64,000 nt of DNA from Pseudogymnoascus destructans (taxonomy: Eukaryota; Ascomycota; Leotiomycetes; Thelebolales; Thelebolaceae), in NCBI RefSeq assembly GCF_001641265.1, contig NW_020167521.1:682001-746000 (forward strand), written 5' to 3'. Below the pieces are notes generated by a model. The model did no database searches, had not been told where the DNA came from, and was given only the letters and a program-made list of their open reading frames with translations. Numbering within the stretch: the first letter of the stretch is position 1; each line of letters starts with the position of its first letter. Made by a program: the position numbers and the translations under genes. Positions 1 through 11,971 of this stretch are shown piece after piece.

Positions 1-1
1 C

Positions 2-3000
2 TCGCACAACACCAACGGCGGCCACCAGTCCGAACCTACTACTCCCCCCGAATACCGCGAGACCAGCTCTGGCTTCCCGACAGTCTTCTCCCGCCCGAAT
101 CGTTACTCCACCTCTAGCTTGACCTCGCCAATTGGAGGACTCTATAATCGTCCCGGTCGCTCAGCTAGCCAGCTTACTTCGCCACACAACGGATTGATTT
201 CATCTCGATACACCATGGACGAGAGCGCTATAATCATGTCTAACTCGGGGTCGGCATCGAGACGCAATAGCGAGGATGATGATAAAGAGCAGGCTGTGAG
301 ACAGGATCCAAGCAGCCACAGGTCTTCGAACCAGTAAGTTCACTTTCTTCTTACTTTGAATGCTGTTTGTTGTTGTGTTTTTGTCACTTGCACCTTTGTG
401 TTGTTCACTGTTGGCGTGGAAGTGGAACCTTAGCATTGTGGTTCTTTTGTTGAGAAGGGGTTCACATTGTGCTTGTTCTGAAGGCCCCCCCTTCCTCGAG
501 GCTCTCAGGCAGTCGTTCGCCGATCTAGCTATATCACCCTCCCCCTTTCAACTTTTCACATACTTGCCCGATCTTAAACACAACACCAACTTTCCACAAT
601 TGCTTTGGCTTTCTGCTGCAGTACAACAGACAGCTACTTTTACATAACTTCACACAGACAATTATAGATCTTGCCAATCTTTCTTTGACTTGTTGCTATT
701 GATCTTATTCTTGACACTTCAGTTACAAAAACCAATACCATCGCATCATAGAAGCTGACATCATGGCTAGCCTCAACAGATATTCCACTCCTGTGACCAA
801 GTCACGCAACGGCATTCACGATATGCTCTCGCTGGACCAGACCAACACCACTCGCTTCCTGTTCGGCGACGAGGATGCCGGAGGACCAATGGACTCCAAG
901 AACTACCTCCACATGCACGCAACTGACGAGAACTTCCCCATCCTAGTTCGCGGAGAGCACCCCCAGAATGTAAGTCCCCAGATCGATCTACCACTGCAAA
1001 CGGTGCTCACCGCCTCCTGCAGTTATCCACCTCATCCGCTGCCCTTGACCTGGCTTCTGGCCAATCCACCACCACGGAATCTACTGGCTGGTCTTCGTTT
1101 GGACGTCACCGCGCTGGCCAACAGAGCTTGCCTACCAACCATATAAGCCAGACCTCCTCCAGCCAGAACGGCAACTCCAGCACCATGAACGGCTCTACCT
1201 CGCAGAACTCGACCCCTCTTGAGTCGCCACAGAAGGTCCGCACCCCCAACCGTTACTCCCAGGATCTGAAGTACTTTGGCGACCAGGACAAGTCCCATGT
1301 GACCTCGCCAACCAGCCAGGTCCAGATGACACCACCGAAGCTCCAGAGCTCATACTCTGCCAATGATGTGCCAACCATGAAGTCCAACGGAGGCAACGCT
1401 GTTGGAAGCACCCCCCAGAAGCCACAGTCCCACGCTCAGCAGCACTTCCACAACCACAATGCCAGTCTGGGCCGCATCCCACCCAACGCAGTCAACAACA
1501 GACAGGGTCGCGAGGTCAACAGTGGCGACTCTACTCCAGTTCGGGAGGCCACAAACGGCGGCTACCAGTCGATCCAGTCTGCCCTCCAGGCCAGTGCTCC
1601 TCCATTCGGACCTTCCGTCATCCATAGCTCCGTGCCTCTCAACCAAGCAGCTGTCACGCAGGCTGGAGCCAACCCATACGGCGTGCAATACTACAACAAC
1701 CAGTACAACATGCCAATGATGGCCATGGCGATGCAGAACATGCAGATCGGCCAGCAGGCATACCCCCAGAGTGCATATGGCGATTATGGAGTCCCACCGG
1801 CATACCAAAACAATGCGCCACGTGATAGCCAGGCTAGGGTTATCCAGCAACGTCGCCAGAATGATGGTGAGGGTGAGTTTTTGTGTCCGATCTCGATCTC
1901 AAATGATGTACTGACAATATTTTTAGCTATGAACAGATTCGCCAATGTTGCCTTAGAGTCTCTCGGTGGTGAGATCTACAGCCTGTGCAAGGACCAGCAT
2001 GGATGCCGCTTCCTCCAGAAGAAGCTCGAGGAGCGCAACGCCGAGCAGATCCACATGATCTGGCTTGAGACCAACCAGCACGTCGTAGAGCTGATGACTG
2101 ACCCCTTCGGCAACTACCTCTGCCAGAAGCTGCTGGAGTTCTGCAACGATGAAGAGCGCACCGTGCTCATCGAAAACGCCTCCCAGGACCTCCTGCGCAT
2201 CGCGCTGAACCAGCACGGCACACGCGCCCTACAGAAGATGATCGAGTTCATCTCCACCGCTGGCCAGATCCAGACCATCATCGAAGCCCTGCGCTACCAA
2301 GTCGTCGAGCTGATCCAGGACCTCAACGGCAACCACGTCATCCAGAAGTGCCTCAACAAGCTGTCCCCGCTCGACGCGCAGTTCATCTTCGACGCCGTCG
2401 GACGCCACTGCGTCGACGTCGGCACGCACCGCCACGGCTGCTGCGTCCTCCAGCGCTGCATCGACCACGCGAGCGGCGACCAGAAGGCCTGGCTCATCCG
2501 CCAAATCTCCAACAACGCGTTCACCCTCGTCCAAGACCCCTTCGGCAACTACGTCGTGCAATACATCCTCGACCTCAACGAACCCATCTTCACCGAACCC
2601 CTCGTCGCCATGTTCGCCGGCCGCGTCGGCCAGCTCTCCCGCCAGAAATTCAGCAGCAACGTCATCGAGAAGTGCCTCCGCTGTGCCCAGGAGCCAAGCA
2701 AAGACATGCTCATCGAGGAAATGCTCGCCACCCCCGCCGACCTCGAGCGCCTCCTGCGTGACTCCTTCGCCAACTACGTCGTCCAGACCGCTCTCGACTA
2801 CGCCAACCCCGCCATGAAAACCCGTCTCATCGACGCCATCCGCCCCATCCTCCCACAGATCCGCACCACACCTTACGGCCGCCGCATCCAAGCCAAGCTC
2901 CAGGGCGCCGAGGGCCGTCCAGCTATCGCAACTAATGGTTCTGCCACGGGCGCTGCGCAGACTACCGAGACGGCCGCGCAGCAGCAGCAGCTCCCGCTTC

Positions 3001-3317
3001 GCCAGCTACACGCGCGCTCTCTGTCTAACGCTAGCGCGACGGCGTTTGCGAATGGGAATGCGGGCGGTGCATATGGAGCTGCGGGCTTTCCGGCCTTGAC
3101 GAGGGCGCCGGTTACGGTGTTCCCGAGCAGCACGCAGATTGCTACTGCTGGCATTTCGGCGCAGGGATATGCGGGGCCACCACCACCACCACAGCAGCAG
3201 CAACAGCCGGGTAATGGATATCCATACGGCCGCGGCAATGGGGCGCAGGGTGCCCAGGCTGTTCAGGCAGCACAGCAGCAGCAGCAGGGTGGCCAGCAGC
3301 AGGGGAACTACTTCTAA
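2..3317 (+). CDS. PUF4: PUF4-like Pumilio RNA-binding protein, 5' end outside window
   Basis: Binds 3'UTR motifs of mRNAs through eight Pumilio helical repeats and promotes repression or decay in the cytoplasm (family knowledge). Proposed exons are <2-333, 723-969, 1023-1872 and 1927-3317; all junctions are GT-AG and keep frame (389-, 53- and 54-nt introns). The PUF core lies at about 1930-2890, with recognisable repeats such as CKDQHGCRFLQKKLEE, DPFGNYLCQKLLEF, NQHGTRALQKMIE, DLNGNHVIQKCLNK, HRHGCCVLQRCIDH and DPFGNYVVQYILD. This order and spacing match the yeast Puf4 type rather than Puf3. The N-terminal part is Ser/Thr/Asn-rich with NRYS-type short motifs; the C-terminal tail is Gln/Gly/Ala-rich. 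The gene is open from base 2, so the true start lies upstream. ATG 763 is in frame and could be an internal start. The third intron is 54 nt with no in-frame stop. Confidence 0.93.
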
Positions 3318-4798
3318 ATGATCCGATCCGGTGACTCAATCAAGATATCGACGATTTTCTTCTTTTCAGCAAAAAACACTAAACTTGTAACGGTACGAGC
3401 GCATGCATTACTCCCCGCCGCCGCCACGACGACTTCGGTCTATTTTTTTCAGTTCTCGGCGACCAGGGGGGTTTTACATTATCACGATTTTCACGAACGG
3501 ATGGACGAAAAAGACATTGTTACACTAGTTCCCCTTTACCATACAACCACCACACGAAACAACACGCCCATCTTGGGAAAGCTCAGCAAGTTGCCCCGAG
3601 AGCAGCACTCATGCGAGCTTCCTTCCTCCTTCTCCTCATTCATCTGTACCAAAACCTCTGCCGCCGCACCCACCCCCCTCGAGGAGAATCCGCCACAGAC
3701 AGCGCGCGCGCAAGACAAACCTTTACCTACCTACCTTACCCGGTCTCTCAACAATAATAAACCCTCACTGTACAACGGGTGGCTTTACACTTGGCCCTTA
3801 CTTTTCGGTTCGGGAACGGAAATTAGAAACGGATATGGGACAGCACAGCACGCGCGATGAAGATGATGGCAGCGAGCTAAAGATTGGAGATTTTTTGGTG
3901 GATTGATTGGGCGGTACCATTTTAAAACTGCCACCATACCGCCATACAACCACTACACTACCCCCAAAATTATTTCCTAGGTTCTCGATTTCTTTGTTAT
4001 CTTGTGGTTTTCGCATTTTTGTTGTTTTTTAGTGAGATCTTTTTTCCGGCGTGCAGAAGCTGCGGAATTCTTTTTTTTTTTTTTCAATTTTTGAGATATT
4101 GCGATGGATCTCTGGCTTCCTGCTCTTCGACTTCAGCAACCTCACTCACCGTCACCGCGCCACGCTGCGCCGCGGCACCACAGCCAAGATTTCGATGGAC
4201 GGAAGGACAGAAATTTAGACTGGGGGAGACAAATTTCACAGCTCTTGTTTTAGCATTATTAGGGATTACTACTCTTTTTTTTCTCCTTCTATTTTGTTCT
4301 TTGTTTCCTGCTCCGTTGTTTTTTCAATCGCGTTTTTTAATGGGGGGCGACTTTTTAGGGGGGGTTGTATCTGTGATGATGTGATGGGGAGGGGGGTGGA
4401 TGGTGGATGATGGATGGGGGACGTGGGATGGGGAGAGGGGGAGAGTGTACGTAGAATGAGAATTGAGAGGGTTTATGAAAATGAGACTTCTTGGGGGTGA
4501 GTGAGTGATTTAATGTTTGCCGAACTTGTGGTTTGGTGGAAGGAAGTCCCTGTAATGCCTTAGCCATCTCCTATCCTTCCTTAATCAGCCTGCAAGGTGT
4601 AAACAAGACACTGTCAACAAAACCCCTAACCTAGAAGAAAGAACTCCTTATAACCCCTAATACCTAAAGAACAATCACATATGACTAATCCTTATCACCA
4701 ATCCTTAGCACCGCTAACGTAGGTGGTGGTGTAACCGACGGAGTCGCGTAACCGACATAGTAGGGGTGAGGTGATGGGGAGAGGAGGACATGAGAAGC
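3318..4798. other. 3' flank of PUF4-like gene, no gene seen
   Basis: Likely 3'UTR followed by intergenic DNA. It is pyrimidine-rich with poly(T) runs near 4070 and 4270, then turns to G-rich purine runs on the + strand at 4380-4450. Open frames here are low-complexity and lack recognisable domains on either strand. Confidence 0.6.
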
Positions 4799-4800
4799 GA

Positions 4801-5008
4801 AGGCTGAGAGGCTGAGAGGCTGAGAGGCTGAGAGGCTGAGAGGCTGAGAGGCTGAGAGGCTGAGAGGCTGAGAGGCTGAGAGGCTGAGAGGCTGAGAGGC
4901 TGAGAGGCTGAGAGGCTGAGAGGCTGAGAGGCTGAGAGGCTGAGAGGCTGAGAGGCTGAGAGGCTGAGAGGCTGAGAGGCTGAGAGGCTGGGAGGCTGGG
5001 AGGCCGAG
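4801..5008. repeat. Octanucleotide minisatellite (AGGCTGAG)n
   Basis: About 24 nearly perfect tandem copies of AGGCTGAG, followed by two AGGCTGGG and one AGGCCGAG unit. The sharp decay at the right edge suggests recent expansion by slippage. A minus-strand reading frame through it encodes only a Ser-Ala-Ser-Gln-Pro-Leu-type repeat and is not regarded as a gene. Confidence 0.95.
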
Positions 5009-5175
5009 TAAGGGAGAGTAGTGCAGAGAAGGGTAGAGTAGATAGGTAGATAGAGTATAGTAACTATGGTGAGAGAACCATGTCTGGCAGTTTGGTTTTG
5101 AGTGTAGTATGTGTAAGTGTGGCCACCCCATCAAACCTAGATAACTAACTACTAGCATATCACAACCACACCAGA

Positions 5176-5400
5176 ATGGTCCAACGCAAGAGTATTAAGG
5201 CTCATGAGCTTGATTTGCGACTTTCTAAAGCTGTTTAGGAGTACAGACTAGAAAATTTAAATTAGCATATGCTGCTGCAAAGGCTCTAGGTCTCTGCCCT
5301 AGTATAGTAGTAAGTTGTGTTAAGGGTGGCTTAATGCGTTTAGAAGCTGCAAGGACACAGGGCACCCAGCTCACAGTAATAGCATATGAGAGTGCGAGTC
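5176..5400 (+). mobile_element. Relic of pogo-type transposase N-terminus
   Basis: From ATG 5176 the translation begins MVQRKSIKAHELDLRLSKAV and continues, with frame changes, as EYRLENLN and KALGLSP-like pieces. This resembles the helix-turn-helix (psq) start of pogo/Fot1-type transposases. Several stops and shifts make it non-functional. No catalytic region follows, so it is a truncated fossil. Confidence 0.5.
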
Positions 5401-6165
5401 GGAGGCTAAACGGATGCTATCCTATAGGTCTACTACGAAGGATACAAAAAAGATGAAGGGGGAACCCTGTTGAGTCTGTGCCCGACTCGGTTATCCCAAC
5501 CCTAGCCCTGATCCTTCCACCGCAACAGGTCAGCATCGACCCTGAACCCTACACCCTTACTGTCCCCCACTATAGTGTAACTCGCTATGTGCTCCTCTAC
5601 TGGTTCGAAACCACACCGAGTCAGATTTCATGCTTGTAGTGACCGTAACAGTTCTGAGACAGGTTCTTCGAGTATCTAGGTAAGGAGGCATCCTTACAGA
5701 AGCCTGCTATACTGCTGCTTCCTGTCTAATAGAATGCATAGAGGTTTCTTACATAAGGTTTAACTTAACAGAGGAGGTAGGGGATTAGACATGAAGGCTT
5801 TCTAAGTAACACACTATAGTATCTAAAGAATACTATATTAAGTTAAGAATGAAGATCCTATCTAAGGAAATACTATCTACTTATATAGTGGTGTCGTGCC
5901 TTATAGATAGTTTAGATAGTTAGGGATAGTTTGAATAGTTCTGATTTTCCCAAATATCTAACTATCTACTAGTTTCCTAACTATCTACTAGCTAGGTCAC
6001 GCTACAGCCTAGCCCCACTAGCCTTGTGACTTATAAGTCACATTACTAGAGCATAACCCTGCTAGCCCTGTAACCTTAATGTCACGTTACTATAGCTGTA
6101 ACTATTATGATGGTCATGGAGGTCATGGTGCTAGTCTGGGTAAAGTAAGCTAGATTGAATCTAAA
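5401..6165. other. Decayed repetitive DNA, no gene
   Basis: No coding signal. It contains the LTR-like block at 5724-5907, and a stretch at about 6105-6165 that recurs at about 20413-20480 (both end in GATTGAATCTAAA). Short A/T-rich words such as CTAACTATCTACTAG are repeated around 5955-5995. Confidence 0.5.
5724..5907 (-). repeat. Dispersed LTR-like block, copy 1
   Basis: The reverse complement of this segment closely matches 54353-54535. Shared words include CTATATAAGTAGATAGTATT, TATAGTATTCTTTA and AAGAAACCTCT. A TATA-like word followed by pyrimidine-rich DNA suggests a retrotransposon LTR, but ends and target duplications were not resolved. Confidence 0.6.
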
Positions 6166-6703
6166 TGTTACGATATCAAGTGTGTATTGCAGCTCGAGTG
6201 AGGGTTCAGGGGTTGTGGGGAGCTTTCTGGGGTTAGAGCGAAGTTTTCGGTTGTGGAGTTAATTCTCGGAACTGGTCTCGCTAAAGAGAATTCACTCCAC
6301 AACAACATAGCTGTATATAGATCGAGCCACTTCTCATGTGCAGTTGTCAGCCGTAGGAGACACTCAAGAGGAGCGCATTTTCCTCACAGTTATATCCTTG
6401 TTGAGGGAGCGTTGTAAAAGGTCTGACTTGTGAAGGTGGTGTGTGTGTGTCAAGCTGACTGTTGAGAGCCAACTTTGAGGGGTTACCTCGAGATTGTCCC
6501 AGAATCGACTTCAGGATAAGGTTTCTGGTTCTGGGGTTTTCAAAGAGTGGATTTCGATTTCGATTTCAGAAGAGGGTTCAGCTCGAAGAGCAGGAAAAGA
6601 GGTATAAGAGAGATTGAGTTTTATGTCACGGTTCACCAAGGCATAGGGAGCCAGTTGGGTATTATGAATTAAACTCAATCTAGAGAAGAAAGGAAAGAGA
6701 AGA
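6166..6703. mobile_element. Gypsy-type LTR head joined to inverted LTR tail and leader
   Basis: 6166-6330 matches the first 165 bp of the LTR at 27516-27773 and 54746-54998 in + orientation (begins TGTTACGATATCAAG). From about 6334 to 6625 the sequence is the reverse complement of the internal leader found at 27774-28060, and 6626-6703 is the reverse complement of the LTR tail (TGTCACGGTTCACC). An inversion with one breakpoint inside the LTR explains this. The right edge is cut by the copia LTR at 6704. Confidence 0.75.
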
Positions 6704-6900
6704 TGTTGAAGGAGGAGGTTGCTCAGACTGATTGGTTGGGCGTGTGGCTCGCCACACGAATCGGGTTGCGGACCACCCACAAATAGTTCTGTAGATAGCT
6801 TCACTCAAAACAACAATACAACACATATTCCAGTGAACTGTTGTTCAACTCAACTTGATGACTTATACTACTGCTGCAAGTGATATCATACACTTCAACA
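6704..6900 (+). repeat. 5' LTR of copia-1
   Basis: 197 bp, bounded by the inverted octamer TGTTGAAG...CTTCAACA, with the TG...CA ends expected of an LTR. It is followed at once by a putative tRNA primer site. No matching 3' LTR remains, so its age cannot be estimated. Confidence 0.8.
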
Positions 6901-6914
6901 GGTTATGAGCCCGG
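6901..6914 (+). other. Primer-binding site of copia-1 (tRNA-Met half)
   Basis: GGTTATGAGCCCGG directly follows the LTR. Its complement CCGGGCTCATAACC reads like the anticodon stem-loop of a CAU-anticodon methionine tRNA. Copia-type elements are known to prime from an internally cleaved initiator tRNA-Met. The same PBS occurs next to the LTR at 30707. Confidence 0.7.
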
Positions 6915-7188
6915 CTATCGCAAAGCCAAAAGTTATCATATTCAGAGAAGTGCTCATTACAGCACATACAATCTGAATTCATGGACAAGTGCTAACATAC
7001 AGCACATACACTCCACAAAAACCTCAAGATGAACTTGCAGCCTCTGGCAGATGATCGATTCAACTCAGCAAGAAGAGGAAGAAGAAGATCAATTCTACAA
7101 TCTAGGAAGCCCCAGATCGAATCCATCATCCATCATCCAACTCTCACAAACTCGAAATTCCTTATACAAACACACAAGACCTTTCACA

Positions 7189-8422
7189 ATGGGTGAAGGC
7201 AATGGAGGTCGGAATAACCTCCCAGAGAACATGAAACTCCAAGGAGAGGAGAATTACATACAATGGAAAACTGCGATGGAGGACCTCGCGGATGCCAACG
7301 ACCTTGTCCGTTTCATACACCCAAAAGGCAAAGCTCCTCCACAAGCAGATGAGTTCGATGAACATTGAGAAACTCGCCACATGGAAAGCATGGAAAGCAG
7401 GAGACACATTGATGAAACTCATCATCCAAACTAATGTGAAGAAAACACCATCACAGCTGCTTGCAGGTTGCAAATCTGCACGCGAGATGTGGGTAATCTT
7501 ACAGTCTCAATATGAAGGCACTGGTGCTGTGCTCAACTTTAATGCAATTGAGACATACACCAAGATCAAGTACGAAGATTATGCAAACCTCCAACAGTTC
7601 ATTATTGGCTTCAAAAAGGCAATTGAGAAACTTACCAACCTCGAGATCCCTCCACCAGATGTCTGGCACCCAATCCTCTTCATCATGGCACTCTCAGATG
7701 CATGGCCAATATGGGCAGAACGCCAGCGCTCGAATACACGCAGTGAAGCAACAAAGCTTACACTTTCTGCACTTATTGAGGACATTACAGATGAAGCCCG
7801 AAAGAAGGACAAGAAAGAGGATGGAAGCACACATTACAATGGAAAGCCAAATCAGAAAGGGAAGCCAAAGTCAAAATTCAAGGACATAAAGGGCAAAGGA
7901 GGAAAGATGTGCAAGAACTGCAAAAATCCGAATGCAAGGCACAAACCTGAAAACTGCTTCGTCACAAACAAGAAGCTTCGACAGGAATGGGAGCATAAAA
8001 TAGGAAAGAAGTTCACACCATTCAATGCATTAAGCAACAAATCAAACAAGCTAAAGAAGGCAAAGAATGACAACTCATCAGATGAAGAAGATGAGGATCG
8101 TCAATTTGGCAAGAATGCCACCACATACATTTGTGTTCAACTCAACCACTCAAGGTCGCCAATTCAAAATGGCACATTATTTGACACTGGAGCAGAGACA
8201 CATATCGCCAGCTCAATCGAGGAATTTAACAGTGGCACATACGAAACCTCATTGACTCTTCCATCCATTGACACAGCAAGTGGCATCACCAAGCCACTTG
8301 GTCAAGGCGAAAGAACATTGAAATGCACAACAGATGATGGAGGCATTCACACCCTACACCTTACCAAAGTCCAATATCTGCCAAATTGTGGAATGAACAT
8401 TTTGGAGCTCGAAAGCTCTTAG
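7189..8422 (+). pseudogene. copia-1 gag and protease, frameshifted
   Basis: Starts at ATG 7189 (MGEGNGGRNNLPENMKLQ) with the LKLQGEENYxxW signature of copia gag; it shifts frame near 7340 and continues to 8422. A zinc knuckle CKNC-x4-H-x4-C lies near 7912 and an aspartic protease motif LFDTGAETHIAS near 8175. The gag of copia-2 (28740-29468, minus) shares LQGEENY, QYEG-G and WAERQRS words. Confidence 0.85.
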
Positions 8423-11096
8423 GAAGGGGTGATTTACGGATCATGGATAAGAATCTTGTACTCAACAAGGAGGGTATTCCAATGTTCCGCTTTGATGAGA
8501 ACATGATGATAATTGAAGCATCGCATACATATGCATTTCCAGCAACTACTCACAAAGATGAGAAGAATCCTCCACACTCAATTCGACTCTGGCATTGTAG
8601 ATTTGGACATCTTGGACTTGTGAATGTACAGAAGACCTCAAAAATGGTGAGAGGCATGGCGATCTCTAATGAGGAAGACCTTACGCCACAAGAACAAGAA
8701 GATGAAGCTCTCCAATTGTGCGATCCATGCGAGAGAGGAAAGGCAAAGAAACACATCTGCAAGCAAGCTATAACTCGGAACTTGCAACCATTCGATGAAG
8801 TGCACATTGACGTCGTCATGATCACGCCAGAAGGAATTGGAAGGAAGAAGTATGCAACCATTTTTACAGAAAAGGCAACCACAGTCCGTTGGGCTTACTT
8901 CCACAACTCGAAAAGCGGTGCATACAATGCACTCCTCAAATTCCAGAAAATGGTTAATACACAGTTCAACAGAGTCATTAAGAAGTGGCGAATGGATGGA
9001 GGCAAGGAATACAGTCCAAAGAAGCTTCCAAAACTTGCAGAGGAGCTTGGGCAAATCGTTGAAATGACAACTCCATATAACCCAGAGCAGGATGGCACAT
9101 CAGAGCGGTCAATTGGCATTATCTGCGAGCGTACGCGAACTGCGATGATCGATATGGCTATTCCACAATTTCTCTGGCCTCTCATACTTGAAACTATTGT
9201 TCATATTACTAACCGCACAGCAACCTCGAAACTTAAAGGCAAGACGCCGTACGAAGCTCTAACGGATGAACTTAATCCTAGACATGACAACCGTCCATCT
9301 GTAGCACATTTTCGAGTGCTTGGATGCAAGACTTATGTACAAATCCCAAAGGAAAAGAGGGTCACAAGTGCAAAGGTTGCAGAACGGGCAGAAGTTGGAA
9401 TTCTTGTTGGATATGAAGGCACACATATCTTTAAAATCTATGTGCCTACACGCAGGGGACCACTCGAAAATCGCATAGTGCGATCCTAAAATGTCCGATT
9501 CGATGAAGGAGGACTCATTACGAAGCCATTCCCAGATGAGGACGAAATTGAAAATGATAATGAAGATGCATCTATCACACTGCCTTATAGAGCCAGGGGT
9601 GAGACGAATTATGATAAACAGCTAATTCAGCGAGTCTCCAAAACCCAGGATGAAGAGCATCATTCAGAAATTGAAACTGATAACGAAAACTCAATCATAC
9701 CTGAACCAGAGCTTGATGAATCAGACCAAGAAGCTGATGATGAAGATACAGAGCTGTTACCCACTGTTACAGTGAGGAGAACTCGAAATGTATACACTCC
9801 AAAACCTGAGTTTAACAGAGTCACCCGCAACCAAACCCGCGAGCGACCACAACATCCGCATCAACCACAACAGCCACCACTGCAAGCTATGAAGCTCACT
9901 CAACAGTCACAAAACCAGAATTCGAGCTCTGCATTTGTTGCAGCATTCACAGCAGGGGCTCAGGCATTAATCTATGGTGATCCGAATACAATTGAAGAAG
10001 CAAAACAACGAGCAGACTGGTCAGAATGGCAAGCTGCAATTCACAAGGAATATTGAAACCTTGCACACAAGGGCACTTGGAAGCTTATGTAGCGATCACA
10101 ACTACCAGCTAATGCAAAGGTGCTCCCAGGAAAGCTTGTTCTTAAAACGAAGAGAGACAAAAATGGATTAATTACGAAACGAAAAGCTCGATGGGTTGCA
10201 AAGGGTTTCAGACAGCAGCAAGGCATAGATTTCGATCAGACATATGCAGGAGTATGCAAAACCACCACTTGGAAGCTTGCAATTGCACTTGCAGCATTTT
10301 TCAGACTTGAAATTGAGCAAGCGGATGTGGTTGGAGCCTTCCTCAATTCTGATACGGACACAGAAATCTTCATGGATGTTCCACCAGACTGGGAAGTCAA
10401 TGGTAGCATACTGGAAAATGCGCCAAATTGGATGTGCCAACTGCAGAAGGCACTTTATGGATTGAAACAAGCGCCTTGACTTTGGCAAAGAGAGCTTGCA
10501 AAGGCACTTTATGGACTCAGATTCACAGCATGTGCAAGTGATTATAGCGTATATTGCAATCAAGAGACTGGAATCCTAATTGTCACATATGTGGATGATA
10601 TGCTCATCATTGGCAAACAAATCACAACAATCCAAAAGCTAAAGAAGGAGCTGATGCAAAAATTCGAAATTGAAGACCTTGGGCCAGCAGCATACTTTGT
10701 AGGGGTGAGGATCACACGCACAACAGAGAGGCAGGAACAATTTCCCTCTGTCAAGATGCATACGTCACAAAGATTCTACACCGCTATGGCATGGAGAATT
10801 GCAAGGCAGTGGACACACCTGTGGCTACAGGAGCTGTAGAAGTCATGATCCCATTTGAAGGCAAGGCTTCACACGCAGAAATTGAACTCTATGGATTGAA
10901 GATTGGATTGCTCATGTACCTCGCTGTCCAGACTCGACCAGATATCTCATATGGAGTCTCTGTTCTGTCCTCCTCACCAATCCTTCGCCAGCTCACATGA
11001 AAGCAGCAGATCGAATCCTTCACTACTTACAAGGCACAAAGATGCTTGGAATCGAATATGGCATGCAAGGCGATACGCAGCTCCATGGATACAGTG
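8386..11096 (+). pseudogene. copia-1 integrase, reverse transcriptase and RNase H remnant
   Basis: One long frame from 8386 to about 10740 broken by stops at 9487, 10054, 10090 and 10477. It contains the pre-integrase zinc motif HCRFGHLG with CDPCERGK, integrase acidic motifs (VHIDVV, MDGGKEY, NPEQDGTSER), RT motifs (WVAKGF, QADVVGAFLN, ALYGLKQAP, YVDDML) and, after a frameshift, TRPDISYGVSVLS from the RNase H linker. The stop at 10477 lies where an Arg of APRLWQ is expected, consistent with CGA to TGA mutation. Confidence 0.88.
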
Positions 11097-11237
11097 ATCA
11101 TACACCTGATTGCTGCATTGTGGAATAGTCTAAGCTACAACCCTTTGGCTCTGTTTCCTAAGACAGTGTGTTGTCTTAGTAAAATCATCCCTTCCTTGGG
11201 TGGCTAGATTCTCACATCTGGTGCACCCACCATTACA
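11097..11237 (+). repeat. 3' fragment of the ~0.9-kb LTR family (LTR-X)
   Basis: Matches the last ~140 bp of the copies ending at 18259 and 30572, including TAAGACAGTGTGTTGTCTTA and the terminal CTGGTGCACCCACCATTACA. It separates copia-1 from the pogo remnant, marking a recombination or deletion junction. Confidence 0.85.
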
Positions 11238-11971
11238 CTATACGCAACATATGCAGATAAAAGATATTTTCAACATAGATGAAACTAGGCTCTTTCAGAA
11301 GATGACACCAACTCGAACGCTAGCTACTGAAGCTTCGAGTAGGGGAAAGAAATCCAAAGATAGGATTACTCTCGCATTTACGACAAATTCGACTAGAACT
11401 GAGAAGCTATATATGGGTTGTGGGAAAGTCGAAGAATCCTCGATGTTTTAAAAATATTAATGTTAAGCGCATGCGGATTCAATATCGATACAATGAGACA
11501 AAATGGATGACAGGGTTAATTATGAAAGAATACCTAGACTGGTTAAATGAGAAAATGAAGCATCGCAAGATACTGTTATTACTTGATAACTTCTCTAGAC
11601 ATGAAGTCGGAGTTGAACTTGTTAGTGGATTACAAGGTTTGTCGAATGTTCGAATTGCTTGGCTTCTACCAAATACAACATCTCATTGGCAACCTCTTGA
11701 TTAGGGAATAATTGCAAGCTTCAAACTTAGGTATCGAAAACAATGGATTAATTACATGTGCGCTTGCTCGAGGCTAATAAGAACCCTAATAAAACAGTTA
11801 ATATTCTAAAGGTGATACAGTGGAGTCGACTTACGTAGGAAGCACTTAAAGCACCAAAAATCCAGAAGTGTTGGTGGCGATCGACTCTCATAAAAAAACC
11901 AGAAAATATGGATATGCGTCAAGATAATACTGCTGAGGTCGAGGAACTAGGAATGGAAGTTGCGAGGCTAC

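Larger units (their letters stand above)
6704..11096 (+). mobile_element. Ty1/copia retrotransposon copia-1, 3' truncated and decayed
   Basis: Order is LTR, PBS, gag with CCHC knuckle, protease, integrase, reverse transcriptase and the start of RNase H, which is the copia order (integrase before RT). The element breaks at about 11096 where an unrelated LTR fragment begins; the rest of RNase H and the 3' LTR are missing. Point stops and a few frameshifts show it is dead. It is related in its gag to the element at 26074-30860. Confidence 0.88.

Noticed and set aside
2229..2891. Long minus-strand ORF (220 aa) under the PUF domain
   Set aside because: Shadow of the G+C-rich PUF-coding exon; acidic Ala/Val/Asp/Glu composition is the reverse-complement of repeated codons.
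4685..5158. Minus-strand ORF with repeated SASQPLSL units
   Set aside because: Entirely produced by the octamer minisatellite; an 8-bp repeat read in three frames gives this peptide repeat. No domain, start context or flanking coding signal.
5560..5625. B-box-like GGTTCGAAACC with an upstream A-box-like word
   Set aside because: T-stem and acceptor stem do not pair and spacing is poor; not called as a tRNA.
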